DNA of 31,340 nucleotides from Haplomitrium mnioides (taxonomy: Eukaryota; Marchantiophyta; Haplomitriopsida; Calobryales). The notes beneath the pieces are model-generated. The model did no database searches. It saw nothing but the letters and a program-made list of their open reading frames with translations, and was not told where the DNA came from. Location of the stretch: NCBI GenBank assembly GCA_049999725.1, contig JBNGIS010016626.1, positions 21,110 through 52,449 on the forward strand, in the 5' to 3' direction. Made by a program: the position numbers and the translations under genes. This document shows, piece after piece, positions 1 to 8,794 of the stretch. Positions within the stretch are counted from its first letter, which is position 1, and each line of letters starts with the position of its first letter.

Positions 1-690
1 ACCATGTTGCTCATGGGTGTAAAAGAATTTAGGAGCAATGTGTTTAATCTTGTCTCCCTTGATAAAGCCTTGAGCAATCTGGTTGCCACATGGTTGATTG
101 TCCTTATATATTATTGTAGAGGAATGAAGTAGAGGTTGGACCGTATTGATGTTGATATGATCAATGAGTTGTTGGAGCCATATGCATTCCCTACTAGCCT
201 CAAAAAGAGCTATGATTTTTGCATGGTAGTTGAGGTAGTAGTAATAGTTTGTTTGGTGCTCTTCCATGAGATAGCGGTGCTTCTTTTAAGGAAAACATAT
301 CCTAATTGAGACTTTACATCATCAAGATCAGATAAATATCTAGCATTGGCATAACCAATAATATCATTTGTTGCATTTTTAGGGAAGAAGATTCCCATGT
401 CCTTTGTCCCTTTTAGATATCTGAAAAATGCGTTTGAGCCCATTCCAATGGCGAATGGTGGGCTAAGAGCTGTGCCTTGCGAGCATATTTACTGCAAAAG
501 ATATATCAGGTCTAGTTTGATTTGCAAGGTACATGAGGGCTCCTATTGCCAATAGGTATGGTTTTTCTGATCCCAGAATTTGTTCATGTTCCTTTTGCTT
601 TCTGATTATGTCCTTGGTTGTCACTCCCCAGTTCCCAGCCTTAACCTTTTTAAGTGCTTCTTTGAAGGCAGGGGAGGACAGATTCAAGGC
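1..690 (-). pseudogene. Ty1/copia polyprotein, C-terminal end (RT tail and RNase H)
   Basis: Remnant of a Ty1/copia polyprotein read on the minus strand. Positions 690-460 carry the RT tail with the family hallmark YLLAIGALMYLANQTRPDIS; 443-210 carry the start of RNase H (FRYLKGTKDMGIFF, then a Gly-Tyr-Ala block and SWKSTKQ). A shifted frame at about 205-10 continues with ECIWLQQLIDHI, then DNQPCGNQIAQGF and HIAPKFFYTHE, typical of the last part of copia RNase H. The frames are broken near 210 and 445, so it cannot make a protein. The N-terminal side is lost: between about 590 and 717 the reading continues but is no longer copia-like. The matching upstream part of a same-strand copia element appears near 10,140. 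Confident as a copia RNase H remnant. Confidence 0.9.
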
Positions 691-720
691 TTTCAGGTTC
701 TTTTCTGAGATGGCCTGTTA

Positions 721-1170
721 GGTCAGGAGATAGGCGATTAAAGAAGCTTCTAAAAGAACTTTGTTGGAGCACAAAGAGGAGCACAGTCATCAGAGAACAA
801 CAAAGTGGTGTCTTTTGGCTATAAGAAAGTGCTATTCTGCCATAGGTCAGAACAAAACACAGAAGGTCAAAGCAATTGAGAACAATGAAGGCTCACGAGT
901 TTGTGTTGAAATTCAAAGGAGCATGCAATATCAAGGATCTGAGAGCAAGATTCTGGATTAGGCAGTGTGCACGGATCGAGAAGAGCTGGGTGGAGGTTGA
1001 AAATATTTTGAATTGTATGGATCTGTAAGGGAGAATAGGGCCGCCGCAATTGGTAAGACAACCCTAAAATTGGAGAACATTAAGGCAATACTGGAGGTGG
1101 CGGAAAGGTTGTGCATCACTAGCTACAATGTCTTTAGCTCTGCCTCTTGCATGGTCTTAATAGTTTTTTA
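721..1170. other. No recognisable gene
   Basis: Short plus-strand frames are open here (for example around 761-961 and 1013-1170), one reading KTTLKLENIKAILEVAERL, but I recognise no family. It may be a further captured fragment too decayed to name. Confidence 0.3.
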
Positions 1171-1173
1171 CAG

Positions 1174-1209
1174 AAAAAAAAAAAAAAGAAGAAGAAGAAG
1201 AGAGGAGGT
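1174..1209 (+). repeat. A14 tract followed by a GAA-rich run
   Basis: Fourteen consecutive A (1174-1187) run into GAA/GAG triplets. It lies just upstream of the SPT16 fragment. It could be a slipped simple repeat, or the poly(A) end of a retroposed sequence lying to its left; the sequence alone does not decide. Confidence 0.8.
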
Positions 1210-1319
1210 AGAGTTCGCTCATCATGTAAGCGATGCAGTTGCTCGGGCATTTGCCTGCACCAAAACACAATTCGTCATCGACTTATGATGTTGCTGCAGA
1301 TTTGTGGTTCAAAGGAGGA

Positions 1320-2489
1320 AGTGCAGTGCAAATTAATTTGGAGGTGTTTGGGAAAAGGTTGAAGGGCATATATGGATTGTGGCATGATCATAAAGATGAT
1401 CTTTGGGGAGGAGCGGATACAATTGATGTGGTGAGTCCTCCAAGTTCGGAGGATTTGAGGTACCTGAAAAGCTCTGCGTTGCATATTTGGTTGTTAGGTT
1501 GCGAGTTTCCAGAGACGGTGATGGTATTTTTGCCAGGGTTCCTGCACATTCTGTGTAGTTATGAGAAAGGCTCTATTCTTGATGAGCTAAGGAAGACTAC
1601 AAAGAAGTTAACGTCAATTGATGTTGTTCTTCACTCGAAAGCAAGAGGGGAGGACGGGAGTAATCAAATGCGTACGATTCTAGATGCAGTGAAGGCAAAA
1701 AATGAAGTCGAGCAATCCAACTGTTGGTGTCATGTCTAAAGAAGTTGCGGAAGGGGCTCTTTTGGAAAAATGGGCAGATGTTCTCAGTGGTTCTGGTTTT
1801 AATCTAGTGGATGTGGCCAACGGATTTTCAGATATTTTTTGTTGTGAAAGATGAGTCAGAAAGACATAACATTGAAAAAGGCTTTGTTTCTCAACTGGTC
1901 TGTGCTCAAGACTTACGCCGTTCCAAAGGTGGAGGTGGTGATTGATAAGGAGAAGAGTGTAACTCATGCAGAGCTTATGGAAAGCACGAAGGAAGTCATC
2001 TTAGATCCTACCAAAGCAAAGGTGAAGCTGAAGGCAAAGAATGTAGATAATTGCTATCCGCATGTGTTTCAAAGCGGGGGCCTTTTCGACCTCAAACCTA
2101 GTGCTGTTAGTAATGACGATCCTCTGTATTATGATGCGAAGGGGGTAATCATTTGTGCTCTCGAAGCTCGCTACACTTTGTACTGTTCCAACATTGCCAG
2201 AACCTATTTGATCAATGTCGATAAGGTTCAAGAGAAAGCTTACAAGGGGCTACTGAAAGCCCATGAAGCAGCAGTTAATGCTCTTCATCCTGGCAAACCA
2301 ATGTCGGTAGCTTACAAAGCAGCTGTGAGCGTAGTGGACAAGGAAGCATCTGAGTTGTTGCAGCATCTTATAAAGAATGCAGGCAGTGGCATTGGCATCA
2401 AATTTAGGGAGTCAGGGCTAACGCTAAGCGCAAAGAACGAGCGAACCATAAAGGTTGGCATGGTATTCAACGTGGTGCTTGGATTGTGA
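1320..2489 (+). pseudogene. SPT16: SPT16 (FACT complex subunit) N-terminal fragment
   Basis: SPT16 is the large subunit of the FACT histone chaperone, acting in the nucleus on nucleosomes during transcription and replication. About 390 codons of its N-terminal, aminopeptidase-like (M24-fold) domain are readable. Landmarks: INLEVFGKRLKGIYGLW and DLRYLKSSALHIWLLG (about 1332-1490), ALLEKWADVL and VANGFSDIF (about 1756-1836), then PTKAKVKLKAKNVDNCYPH, FQSGGLFDLKPSA, YCSNIARTYLI, KAHEAA and GSGIGIKFRESGL (1990-2425), ending with GMVFNV. The frame shifts at about 1690-1731 and again at about 1836-1851, and a stop lies at 1737. The fragment stops at 2489, before the remaining roughly 60% of the protein. 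No intron interrupts it. It begins near the native N-terminus. Very sure of the identity; clearly not functional. Confidence 0.95.
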
Positions 2490-2784
2490 AGCAAAATGAT
2501 AGATGGAGGAGCAGACATGCCATGCACCATGGCTCACGAGCAGAGTGGAGGAGTGCGACGGAAGAGTTTGGAGAGTGCAATGAAAGAGTTACAAACGCGA
2601 ACAAAGGTTGTGTTGCATCATTTGTTGCCTCACTTTCGCAGGCAGTTCTTGTGGAAAATATTGACGTCAAGCATGCTGGATTTTATACCTGGTTTAATTT
2701 TCAGCATGGCAAAGCAAGCCATCAGAAGCAAGTATCACTTGGTTTTTAAGGATTTGAGCTGAAGTCTTAGCATTACAAGTAGCT
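2490..2784 (+). other. Unassigned stretch between SPT16 and SCE1 fragments
   Basis: Two overlapping plus-strand frames are open (2486-2749 and 2496-2762). One reads KSLESAMKELQTRTKVV, the other NIDVKHAGFYTWFNFQHG. I recognise neither. Sitting between two identified host gene fragments, it may be a third captured piece. Confidence 0.3.
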
Positions 2785-2935
2785 ATGTCGGTTGCGATTT
2801 CAAGAGGAGAAAAAAGGTGTGGCTCAAGAACCATCTTCATGGCTTTGTGGCAAGGCCAGAGTCAGTGCCGAATGGATCTATGAACTTGATGGTTTGGCAG
2901 TGCACTATGCCATGAAAATAGTGGACGTGAATGGT
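2785..2935 (+). pseudogene. SCE1: SUMO-conjugating enzyme SCE1/UBC9, N-terminal fragment
   Basis: SCE1 (UBC9) is the E2 enzyme that transfers SUMO to lysines in the nucleus and cytosol. The fragment starts with ATG at 2785 encoding Met-Ser, like the native protein. After a frameshift near 2800 it reads KVWLKNHLHGFVARPE, then VPNGSMNLMVWQCTMP, matching the first ~45 residues of plant UBC9 (usual length about 160). A TGA follows at about 2912, and Glu-Trp a little later may be the remains of the Asp-Trp-Glu-Gly-Gly segment. The catalytic cysteine region is absent. It lies 295 bp after the SPT16 fragment on the same strand. Identity is firm because the long conserved run is diagnostic. Confidence 0.87.
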
Positions 2936-3348
2936 TGAAGTGGAGAAGGAGGAACAAGGGTGGTAAGGAGAAACCGTTTGCTTGTTTTCAGCAAAGAAAA
3001 GGAAACCAAAGAAGCTCCATGGCAGTGCGTGGGCTTGTAGCCTCTATGGCTTTTGATGTTAATTTTGCAGTGAGAGACCTGCACGAGGGTTCAGAAATGT
3101 GGATGGCTAGGTGATAACATTCGTTGAGCTGCATACAACTGCTTGACCCCTTCCCAGTAATCTAATCCTTTGCATATTGAGTTTTGCTTAGAATTGAGCG
3201 AACTTTAGCTTGTTGGAAAGCTCTGCTAAAGGCGCTTCCAACGCAAGAAATGTGTAGGGATTTGGAGCATAAATGAAAATATGACACTCTAAAAGGTGTT
3301 CAGGAGCAGATCAGAGTGTGAAAGCTGCGTGATTGCACAGTTGGAATC
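2936..3348. other. No recognisable gene
   Basis: Mixed-composition DNA between the SCE1 and PRP38B fragments, with no recognisable frame, repeat or RNA gene. Confidence 0.4.
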
Positions 3349-3723
3349 ATGGAGGTTCAGACAAGTGGTAAACCAATCGATTCCATGCTGGAGAGAGTGT
3401 TATGTATGAACATTCTTTCCTCTGACTACCTCAAAGAGTTGTACAAGCTCAAAACATATCATGAAGTGATTGATGAGATCTACAATCAGGTGGACCACGT
3501 GGAGCTTTGGATGACTGGAAACTGTCAAGGTCCATCAACTGTGTTTTGTCTGCTTTACAAATTTTTCACCATGAAGCTGTCAGTGAAGTAGTTGCAAGGG
3601 TTGCTGAATCACAGATCCAATGGTAGAACTACAACCATGGGGGTATATGTTTGTGATCTTCTTCTTGATCAATATTACTTCCACACTCTGTTTCCATGAA
3701 TACATGTATTAGTCATGCAACCT
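3349..3723 (+). pseudogene. PRP38B: Pre-mRNA-splicing factor PRP38B fragment with in-frame internal deletion
   Basis: PRP38B-type proteins are spliceosome-associated nuclear factors. From the ATG at 3349 the frame reads MEVQTSGKPIDSMLERVL, LCMNILSSDYLKELYKLKTY, HEVIDEIYNQVDHVE and GPSTVFCLLYKFFTMKL, nearly identical to the plant PRP38B N-terminus. A TAG at 3589 stands where Gln is expected. The same frame continues with LQGLLNH and then jumps to NGRTTTMGVYV, DLLLDQYYFHTLFP; a TGA replaces Arg, followed by IHVLVM. About 35-45 residues between the His after LLN and the Asn-Gly are missing without loss of frame. The protein is normally about 350-400 residues or more; the rest is absent. No intron is visible. 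It starts exactly at the native N-terminus. Confidence 0.92.
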
Positions 3724-3887
3724 GGAGTAGCAAAAGACTTGCTGCAAGACGCTTGAGAGAGGAGAATTTGCAAGGTGAGACTAATGGCACTAGAATTGGA
3801 ATGGAAATAATTCCCGAATTGCAGCGATATAAAAGAAAAATGCAAGATACGGGCATGAGATAGGGAATGTCCAATCACAATGAGTGA

Positions 3888-4076
3888 AGTGTGTATCACA
3901 ACTTGAAATCTGTGATTAAGAAGAAGTATGGGCAGGATGCCACAAATGTTAGAGATGGAGGTGGATTTGCGCCCAACATTTAGGAGAACCAAGGAAGATT
4001 TGGAGTTTCTTAAAATTGCGGTAGAGAAAGGAGGCTACACAGACAAGGCAACAATCGAGAGGAGCTGCAAATATTT
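3888..4076 (+). pseudogene. ENO: Enolase internal fragment
   Basis: Enolase converts 2-phosphoglycerate to phosphoenolpyruvate in glycolysis, in the cytosol. The frame from 3888 reads [20 protein letters not shown] followed by [11 protein letters not shown], the conserved segment with the loop normally GDEGGFAPN; here Gly is Arg and the Glu is Gly. A TAG at 3981 replaces Gln. One extra base near 3990 shifts the frame, after which EDLEFLKIAVEKGGYTDKATI follows, matching the next stretch of plant enolases. Similarity fades by about 4076. Roughly 60 of about 445 residues are present, from the middle of the protein. It lies 165 bp after PRP38B on the same strand. Confident in identity; dead. Confidence 0.85.
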
Positions 4077-5585
4077 AATCCTTGTCAAGAAGATTGATCG
4101 AGCAAGGGAATAGTGGGCTGCCTGTGGTTTTTGTCCTCGTCCAATAGGTTTTGCAGAGGAGGCCCATTGAAGAAGGTCTTTGGAATGCAACAAAGAAGGC
4201 ATAGCTGCATGTTTGGTTCAGAAATGGAGGATTGTTCAAAGGGCTTCTAGTAGTTTGTCGAGTCAAGCATTTGTGGATCCAAGAATGGATGAAGGTCGAT
4301 TGTCAAGAGGAGCATCGATGTTGACAAGCTCTCGAACTGCAACATTCTTTCGAAGGAGTGTGGGAAGGTAAGTTTCAGAAAGTGCCAGCAGTTGTTTTCA
4401 CAATTGGGAGGATCTGTCGAGCAGCGATGGAGTGTAGTGAGAAATCTTAGAAAGGCAGCCAAAGAAAATTTTTATATGAATTGGTGAAGGCCCTACAAAA
4501 TATATGGGTCCTTAGATGGTGAAGTAGAGCAAGGGTTTGCATTCTCTTCAGCATACCCTACGTTGAGCAAATACCAGACTCACTCATAGCATAGATCAAG
4601 TCGACTGTATCAAGTGATCATCTGGTCGAGGGTTGCCAAATCAAGAAGCATGGCAGATCGAATCAGAAAGTTGCAAGCACTATTGGTGGGTCAACAAGCC
4701 AACAGAGCACAAAAGAGGGTTTCATCAAGCAAACAACAAAGGATTTACTGGGTTGAGTAGAAGAAGAGCTTATTCGTTTGAGCAAGAGTAGGGCAGAAGT
4801 CGATTCATCCCTCGTCCAGCAGCAAAGAAGACAAAACATGATTCAATATTTAGGTGAGGGCTAATGCCTGTCCAATAGAGCCACAAGAAGGGGGCAGAGC
4901 TGGAAATTGTTTGTAAATAGGAGGACTTATTCTTGGGAGGAAGAGAATAAGATTTTGGAGCAAGAAATGGAAAGGCAAAGAAAGGGATGGCCAGATCTGT
5001 TCGGCATGAAGATCTAGACACCCATGTTCAAAGATTGGGCTATGGATATGGTTTGATAAAGCATCAATGGAAGCATAAGAGACCTCATTTTGTGTCCACT
5101 TTGTATGAATTCCTTAAGACTGAACTTGAAGTAGAAGGAGCATGTAGAGCTCTCTGTTTAAGAACCATTCTCTCTGGCAAAGGAGCTGGAGTGAGATGTT
5201 TATGATTGAGTCTATGGAATTTTATAGTGACAAGTTGGGAGTAAAAAAGAAGTGTTGGGTATTACTAAGGGCAGATGTGATCTGCCTACCAACCGATCTG
5301 CTAGAAGGTGACAACAACCTGAATGTGGACTAAGTCAGGCAGATGTCAAAGAGGAGGACTATGCAAGTCTAAGAAAAATGGCAGTAGGCCTCGTATTGGC
5401 AAGAGGCAGATTTGTTCTATGGGTGTGAGCTGTACAATACAATAGCAATGGAGTTGTATCTATATGGATACAATATGAAGAATGGTTGGATGGAAAGGGT
5501 CTGCAAGTGAGGTGAATGGCAGCCTATGAGAAAGTGAAAGAAGCCGAGCACTTAGATCTGAAAAGGAGAATAGATGAAAAATCAG
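4077..5585. other. No recognisable gene (may hide further fragments)
   Basis: Several short plus-strand frames occur, for instance 4180-4371 and 4987-5205 (GYGLIKHQWKHKRPHFVSTL), but I cannot match any to a family. No tandem repeat, RNA gene or LTR signature is apparent. Given the identified fragments on both sides, weaker captured pieces are plausible. Confidence 0.3.
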
Positions 5586-5586
5586 G

Positions 5587-5728
5587 ATCGTGGGAACAGT
5601 ATGAAGGAACTCTAGCAATAGTTCTTTTCAGATCCTTCAAAGTGGTGGCTGTACAAAAACGAAGGGTTGTCTTTACTTGTCTTCTTTCAGCTTGTAGCCA
5701 TGCAGGGTTTGTGGATGAAGGGATTTGA
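5587..5728 (+). pseudogene. Pentatricopeptide repeat (PPR) protein fragment
   Basis: PPR proteins bind organellar RNA in plants. The frame reads GSWEQYEGTLAIVLFRSF, then VVFTCLLSACSHAGFVDEGI. The Leu-Leu-Ser-Ala-Cys-Ser-His-Ala-Gly-x-Val-Asp-Glu-Gly run is a hallmark of the L/S-type repeats of plant PLS-class PPR proteins, and the preceding Ala-Leu-x-Leu-Phe-like segment fits the repeat before it. Little more than one 35-residue repeat is present, ending in TGA at 5726. It is the last recognisable member of the plus-strand string of host fragments. The family is fairly sure; the specific parent gene cannot be told. Confidence 0.65.
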
Positions 5729-6796
5729 TTGATTGAATCTAGAGTATTGGGGAGGCTGGACAAAGTGTCAAAGCTACAGAGATGGAGAAGCTTCAGAAGG
5801 ATAGAATCTCATGCATGAAGAATTGGGATGATGGTAAGGGATTGTGAAGTATTTTGTTATGGGCAAGAGTATGCTTGTTGCAGGTCTGGCCAAAAGTTGA
5901 GACCAGAAAACAAAAAAGGAGAGAGAAATCTGGTCTAGACTACATATGTGAGAGTTTGCTGTAGATGGAGTTGGTAAATTACTTGTTCAGTTGATTGTTA
6001 TTTGTTGAGTTGGAGTGGAGAGGGAGGTGAGTGAAGTGCAAGGCATCATCATGGCTGAGTTTTCTCGTTACCTCCGGAGAGTGGCAGAAACTCAACATGA
6101 AAATCGACGATCAAAACCTGTTGTAGGGAATTGATGACACCAGCAGGGAGTTGTGGCAGCTTGTCACTACCATACATGATAAGGGTGGAGGGTCCAAACC
6201 TTTGTGTTGACTCCACAAGGTGAAGACCGCATGAAGTATACCTTGAGTAGTAAGTAGGATGGATTTTCAGAATGTAGAGAAGTTAGGGAGATATGGAGTT
6301 AGAAATCTTGACATTGTTCGGGGGAACATCAATACCCTGTCTTGGATTGTTGTTCAAGGAGTGAAACACAAAGTATATAAAGTTAAATGTATTCCCCTTC
6401 AGATCTCTGTAATGTACTTTGCTTTCAACCACCTATCCTCACTCATATGTTGTACATTATGTTATGCTTTATGTATGTATGTCAAGTAAACACCAGAGAA
6501 AGGCTCCTCCCTCTATGCCCTGCTCTTTTTGTCGTAACATGGCCCCTTGCCAATTAGCACTTTGAGGCCTTAAGGATCGTCCCTCTCCTTCTAAGCCTTT
6601 AGCATACCACTCACTCTCTTCTGCTTGCACTCAAGTCAGTCATTCATACAACCCAAGTCCACATTCATAACCCTCAGTTGTTCCTTGTGTAATTCCTTCA
6701 CTTTATTCCAAGGGCACAATGACTTAGACCCTGCCATCTTATTTGTGCTTTGGGGCAGAAATGTGCTTGTGACTTGCACCAATGAACAATACAAGA
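5729..6796. other. No recognisable gene
   Basis: A 76-codon plus-strand frame at 6259-6489 has no recognisable family. From about 6380 the DNA becomes pyrimidine-rich. Nothing else is supported. Confidence 0.35.
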
Positions 6797-6960
6797 GGAC
6801 TGGACTCCCCCTCTCAGGGTTGTCATAGAACTAGTACAACTGCTCTTAACTATCCTAAGATGAACTAATTCCTAACTATGCAACATGCTCAGAAATAGAG
6901 AGCATTTACCTCCAGGATATCAAAATTGTGTCAAGGGATTGGACTCCCCCTCCAAGGCTG
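6797..6960 (+). repeat. Two diverged copies of a TTGGACTCCCCCTC motif
   Basis: The near-identical strings ACTGGACTCCCCCTC and ATTGGACTCCCCCTC, each followed by a similar pyrimidine/GTC segment, lie about 140 bp apart (near 6799 and 6941). This suggests an old local duplication in a noncoding, possibly retroelement, leader. Confidence 0.5.
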
Positions 6961-7100
6961 TCCTAGGGTCTACTCAGCTACCTGATGTAGTCTAATCTAA
7001 AATGTCTCTTGAATACAAATGCAGAAAGTAAATCTAGCTATATACATATGCACAAAACACTCCCAACTATATATTGCATTAGAAACAGTCCTTGAAGGCC

Positions 7101-7118
7101 CTCTGGCCTGATACACCA
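7101..7118 (-). promoter_or_regulatory. Possible tRNA-iMet primer-binding site of an LTR element
   Basis: On the minus strand the site reads TTGGTGTATCAGGCCAGAG, close to the plant LTR-element primer site TGGTATCAGAGCC (complement of initiator tRNA-Met), with small changes. The bases before it (in the minus sense) end in ...TATCA, fitting an LTR 3' end. It would place an LTR to the right (7120 upward) and internal DNA to the left. The rest of that element is not identifiable. Confidence 0.4.
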
Positions 7119-7913
7119 ATTGATACTTCCCTTCTGAATCACTGGCTACCTTCCAACGAACTTCCACCCACACACCCCTCTCTCCAGATAGTTTTTCAAC
7201 TTCCTTCGCGATAAGCCCTAAATTTACTTCCTCATGCTAGGAAGAGGATTTCTTTCACTCCCACCTATGGGAGACAGTCTTCCCGACTGCAGGTAGCCCA
7301 CTCCACCTTGAGCCTTGACAAGTCTTACTCCGTTGTGCGTGGGCACTAACAAAGCCCCCCCTCTCAGCTCCACTCGAAGAATTGCACCAAAGTGTACTTC
7401 AAACACTCTGGGTTGATGCTCTTGCATAGGGAATGCAGAGACGACCCCAAGCTCCTCACTGGCAGCCTCTCTCAAATTCTCAGCAAGCAAGAATCCCTTC
7501 TAGCTCATGTATCGGTCCACCTCCGCTTCTGGTCCACTCATCGGGACGAGTTCACCTAGATCGCCCGAGCCTCTGGAGCTCCTCACTCAGTGATTCTCAA
7601 CGCCCCTCCAATCCACCTCCGAGCCCCCACTTGCCCCCAAAGCTAGTTCACCCGCTTCACGCAGCTTCTCACCGAATTCTTCCTCCTGCCTTACCTTGTT
7701 GCGATTTCCTTGTCTTGAGGTTGCTATCGCGTTCTTAGATTGCTCGTGCATCAACCTAAACAAAATTGGAGGCCTCCGATGTATACCCCCCGATCGCTGA
7801 TCCCTCGAGCCCGTTCCAAAGAGAGGTCGTTAATCCCGTTGGCTCGGAATGGGAGGTGGCAACGCGTGTCCCCGAGGTTGTTATTCTCATTACAATAGAA
7901 AAAGAGAGTGCGC

Positions 7914-7919
7914 CACGTG
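7914..7919. promoter_or_regulatory. G-box (CACGTG)
   Basis: Within GCCACGTGTC, a perfect plant G-box core, bound by bZIP and bHLH factors. It lies about 870 bp upstream of the TATA box at 8788. Function is inferred only from the motif. Confidence 0.45.
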
Positions 7920-8120
7920 TCCTGTCAGTTGGTTGGGAAAAGCCAAGTACAACTGTAACTTCTACGAGGAGTCCGAGGAATCTTGCGGGCTGAGGTTCTG
8001 CAGATTCCCGCGGAGCCAAGTTTGAAGGGTTCTTCGGAACAGGGTTTTGAAGCACGCCACGGACCCTAGTCCACGGAATCTCTACAGATTTGCCTGAATA
8101 TCCCAAGTGACCCTCCGAGC

Positions 8121-8726
8121 GCCACATCATTTGAGGCCCCGCCGTCCGACGCCGCCTCGCAAAGGGTAAGCGGATCGTCGCGCTGACCCCCTCTTCCGAA
8201 GTTTTCTTGCTCATGGCTCGAGGCTTGATGGGCTCCCACCTGCTACTGCGTGTCCTTTGACTTGCCCAAGGCTTTCGAGATCGCCACGTCATCCGAAGAG
8301 AGCCGTCCAACGCCACCCCGCAAAGGGGTAGACAGACCGTCGGGTTGACTTTCTTCCAAAGTTGACTCATGGAATCTCCTCCGAGCTTCTCAAGATGCCA
8401 CATCATTCAAAGGCCGCCGTCCGACGCCGCCTTGCAAAGGAGTAGGCGGACCGTCGCTTGACCTTCTTCCAAGGTTGACCCATTTATCGTCCGTGGATGC
8501 CACATCATCCAAAGAGCGTCATCCGACGCCACCTCGCAAAGGGGTAGGTGGACCTTCGGGCTGACTTTCTTCCAAAGTTGACCCGTGGAATCTCCTCCAA
8601 GCTTCTCAAGGCGCCACGTCATTCAAAGGCCGCCGTCCGACGCCTCCCCGCAAAGGGGTAGGCGAACCGTCGCTTGATCTTCTTCCGAGGTTGACCCGCT
8701 GACCGTCTGTGGATGCCACGTCATCC
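8121..8726 (+). repeat. Dimeric tandem repeat (114 + 102 bp) carrying ACGT bZIP-type sites
   Basis: Units begin with GCCAC(G/A)TCAT at 8121, 8283, 8397, 8499, 8613 and 8715. From 8283 the spacing alternates 114, 102, 114, 102 bp, so the true unit is a 216-bp dimer present twice (8283-8498 and 8499-8714); the 162-bp spacing from 8121 is an older or altered unit. Each unit also shares GTCC(G/A)ACGCC and GCAAAGGGGTAGG-like blocks and ends near GTTGAC. Three units keep GCCACGTCA (TGACGTGGC on the other strand, a C-box/G-box hybrid); three have the CpG-loss form GCCACATCA. Confidence 0.85.
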
Positions 8727-8787
8727 GAAAATTCTTCCTTCGCTGAGTAAAAACTATGCCGATGTTGCCGTTTCGGAACTCCCTCGC

Positions 8788-8794
8788 TATAAAA
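8788..8794 (+). promoter_or_regulatory. TATA box
   Basis: CGCTATAAAAACAACAAAC has a plant TATA core (TATAAAA) followed by an A/C-rich stretch, 62 bp after the last tandem unit. Its place downstream of the ACGT repeats suggests a plus-strand promoter, probably of an LTR. Confidence 0.5.

Noticed and set aside
1851-2489. Treating the 212-codon SPT16 frame as an intact small gene
   Set aside because: It is the middle of SPT16's N-terminal domain, continuous with the upstream piece except for frameshifts, and it ends abruptly without the rest of the protein.
3928-4113. A separate 61-codon gene downstream of PRP38B
   Set aside because: Its second half is enolase after a one-base shift; its first half is the enolase segment read out of frame.
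7756-8406. A 216-codon minus-strand open frame
   Set aside because: It runs through the GC-rich tandem repeat; its Arg/Ser/Pro-rich content repeats with the DNA period and matches no family I know.
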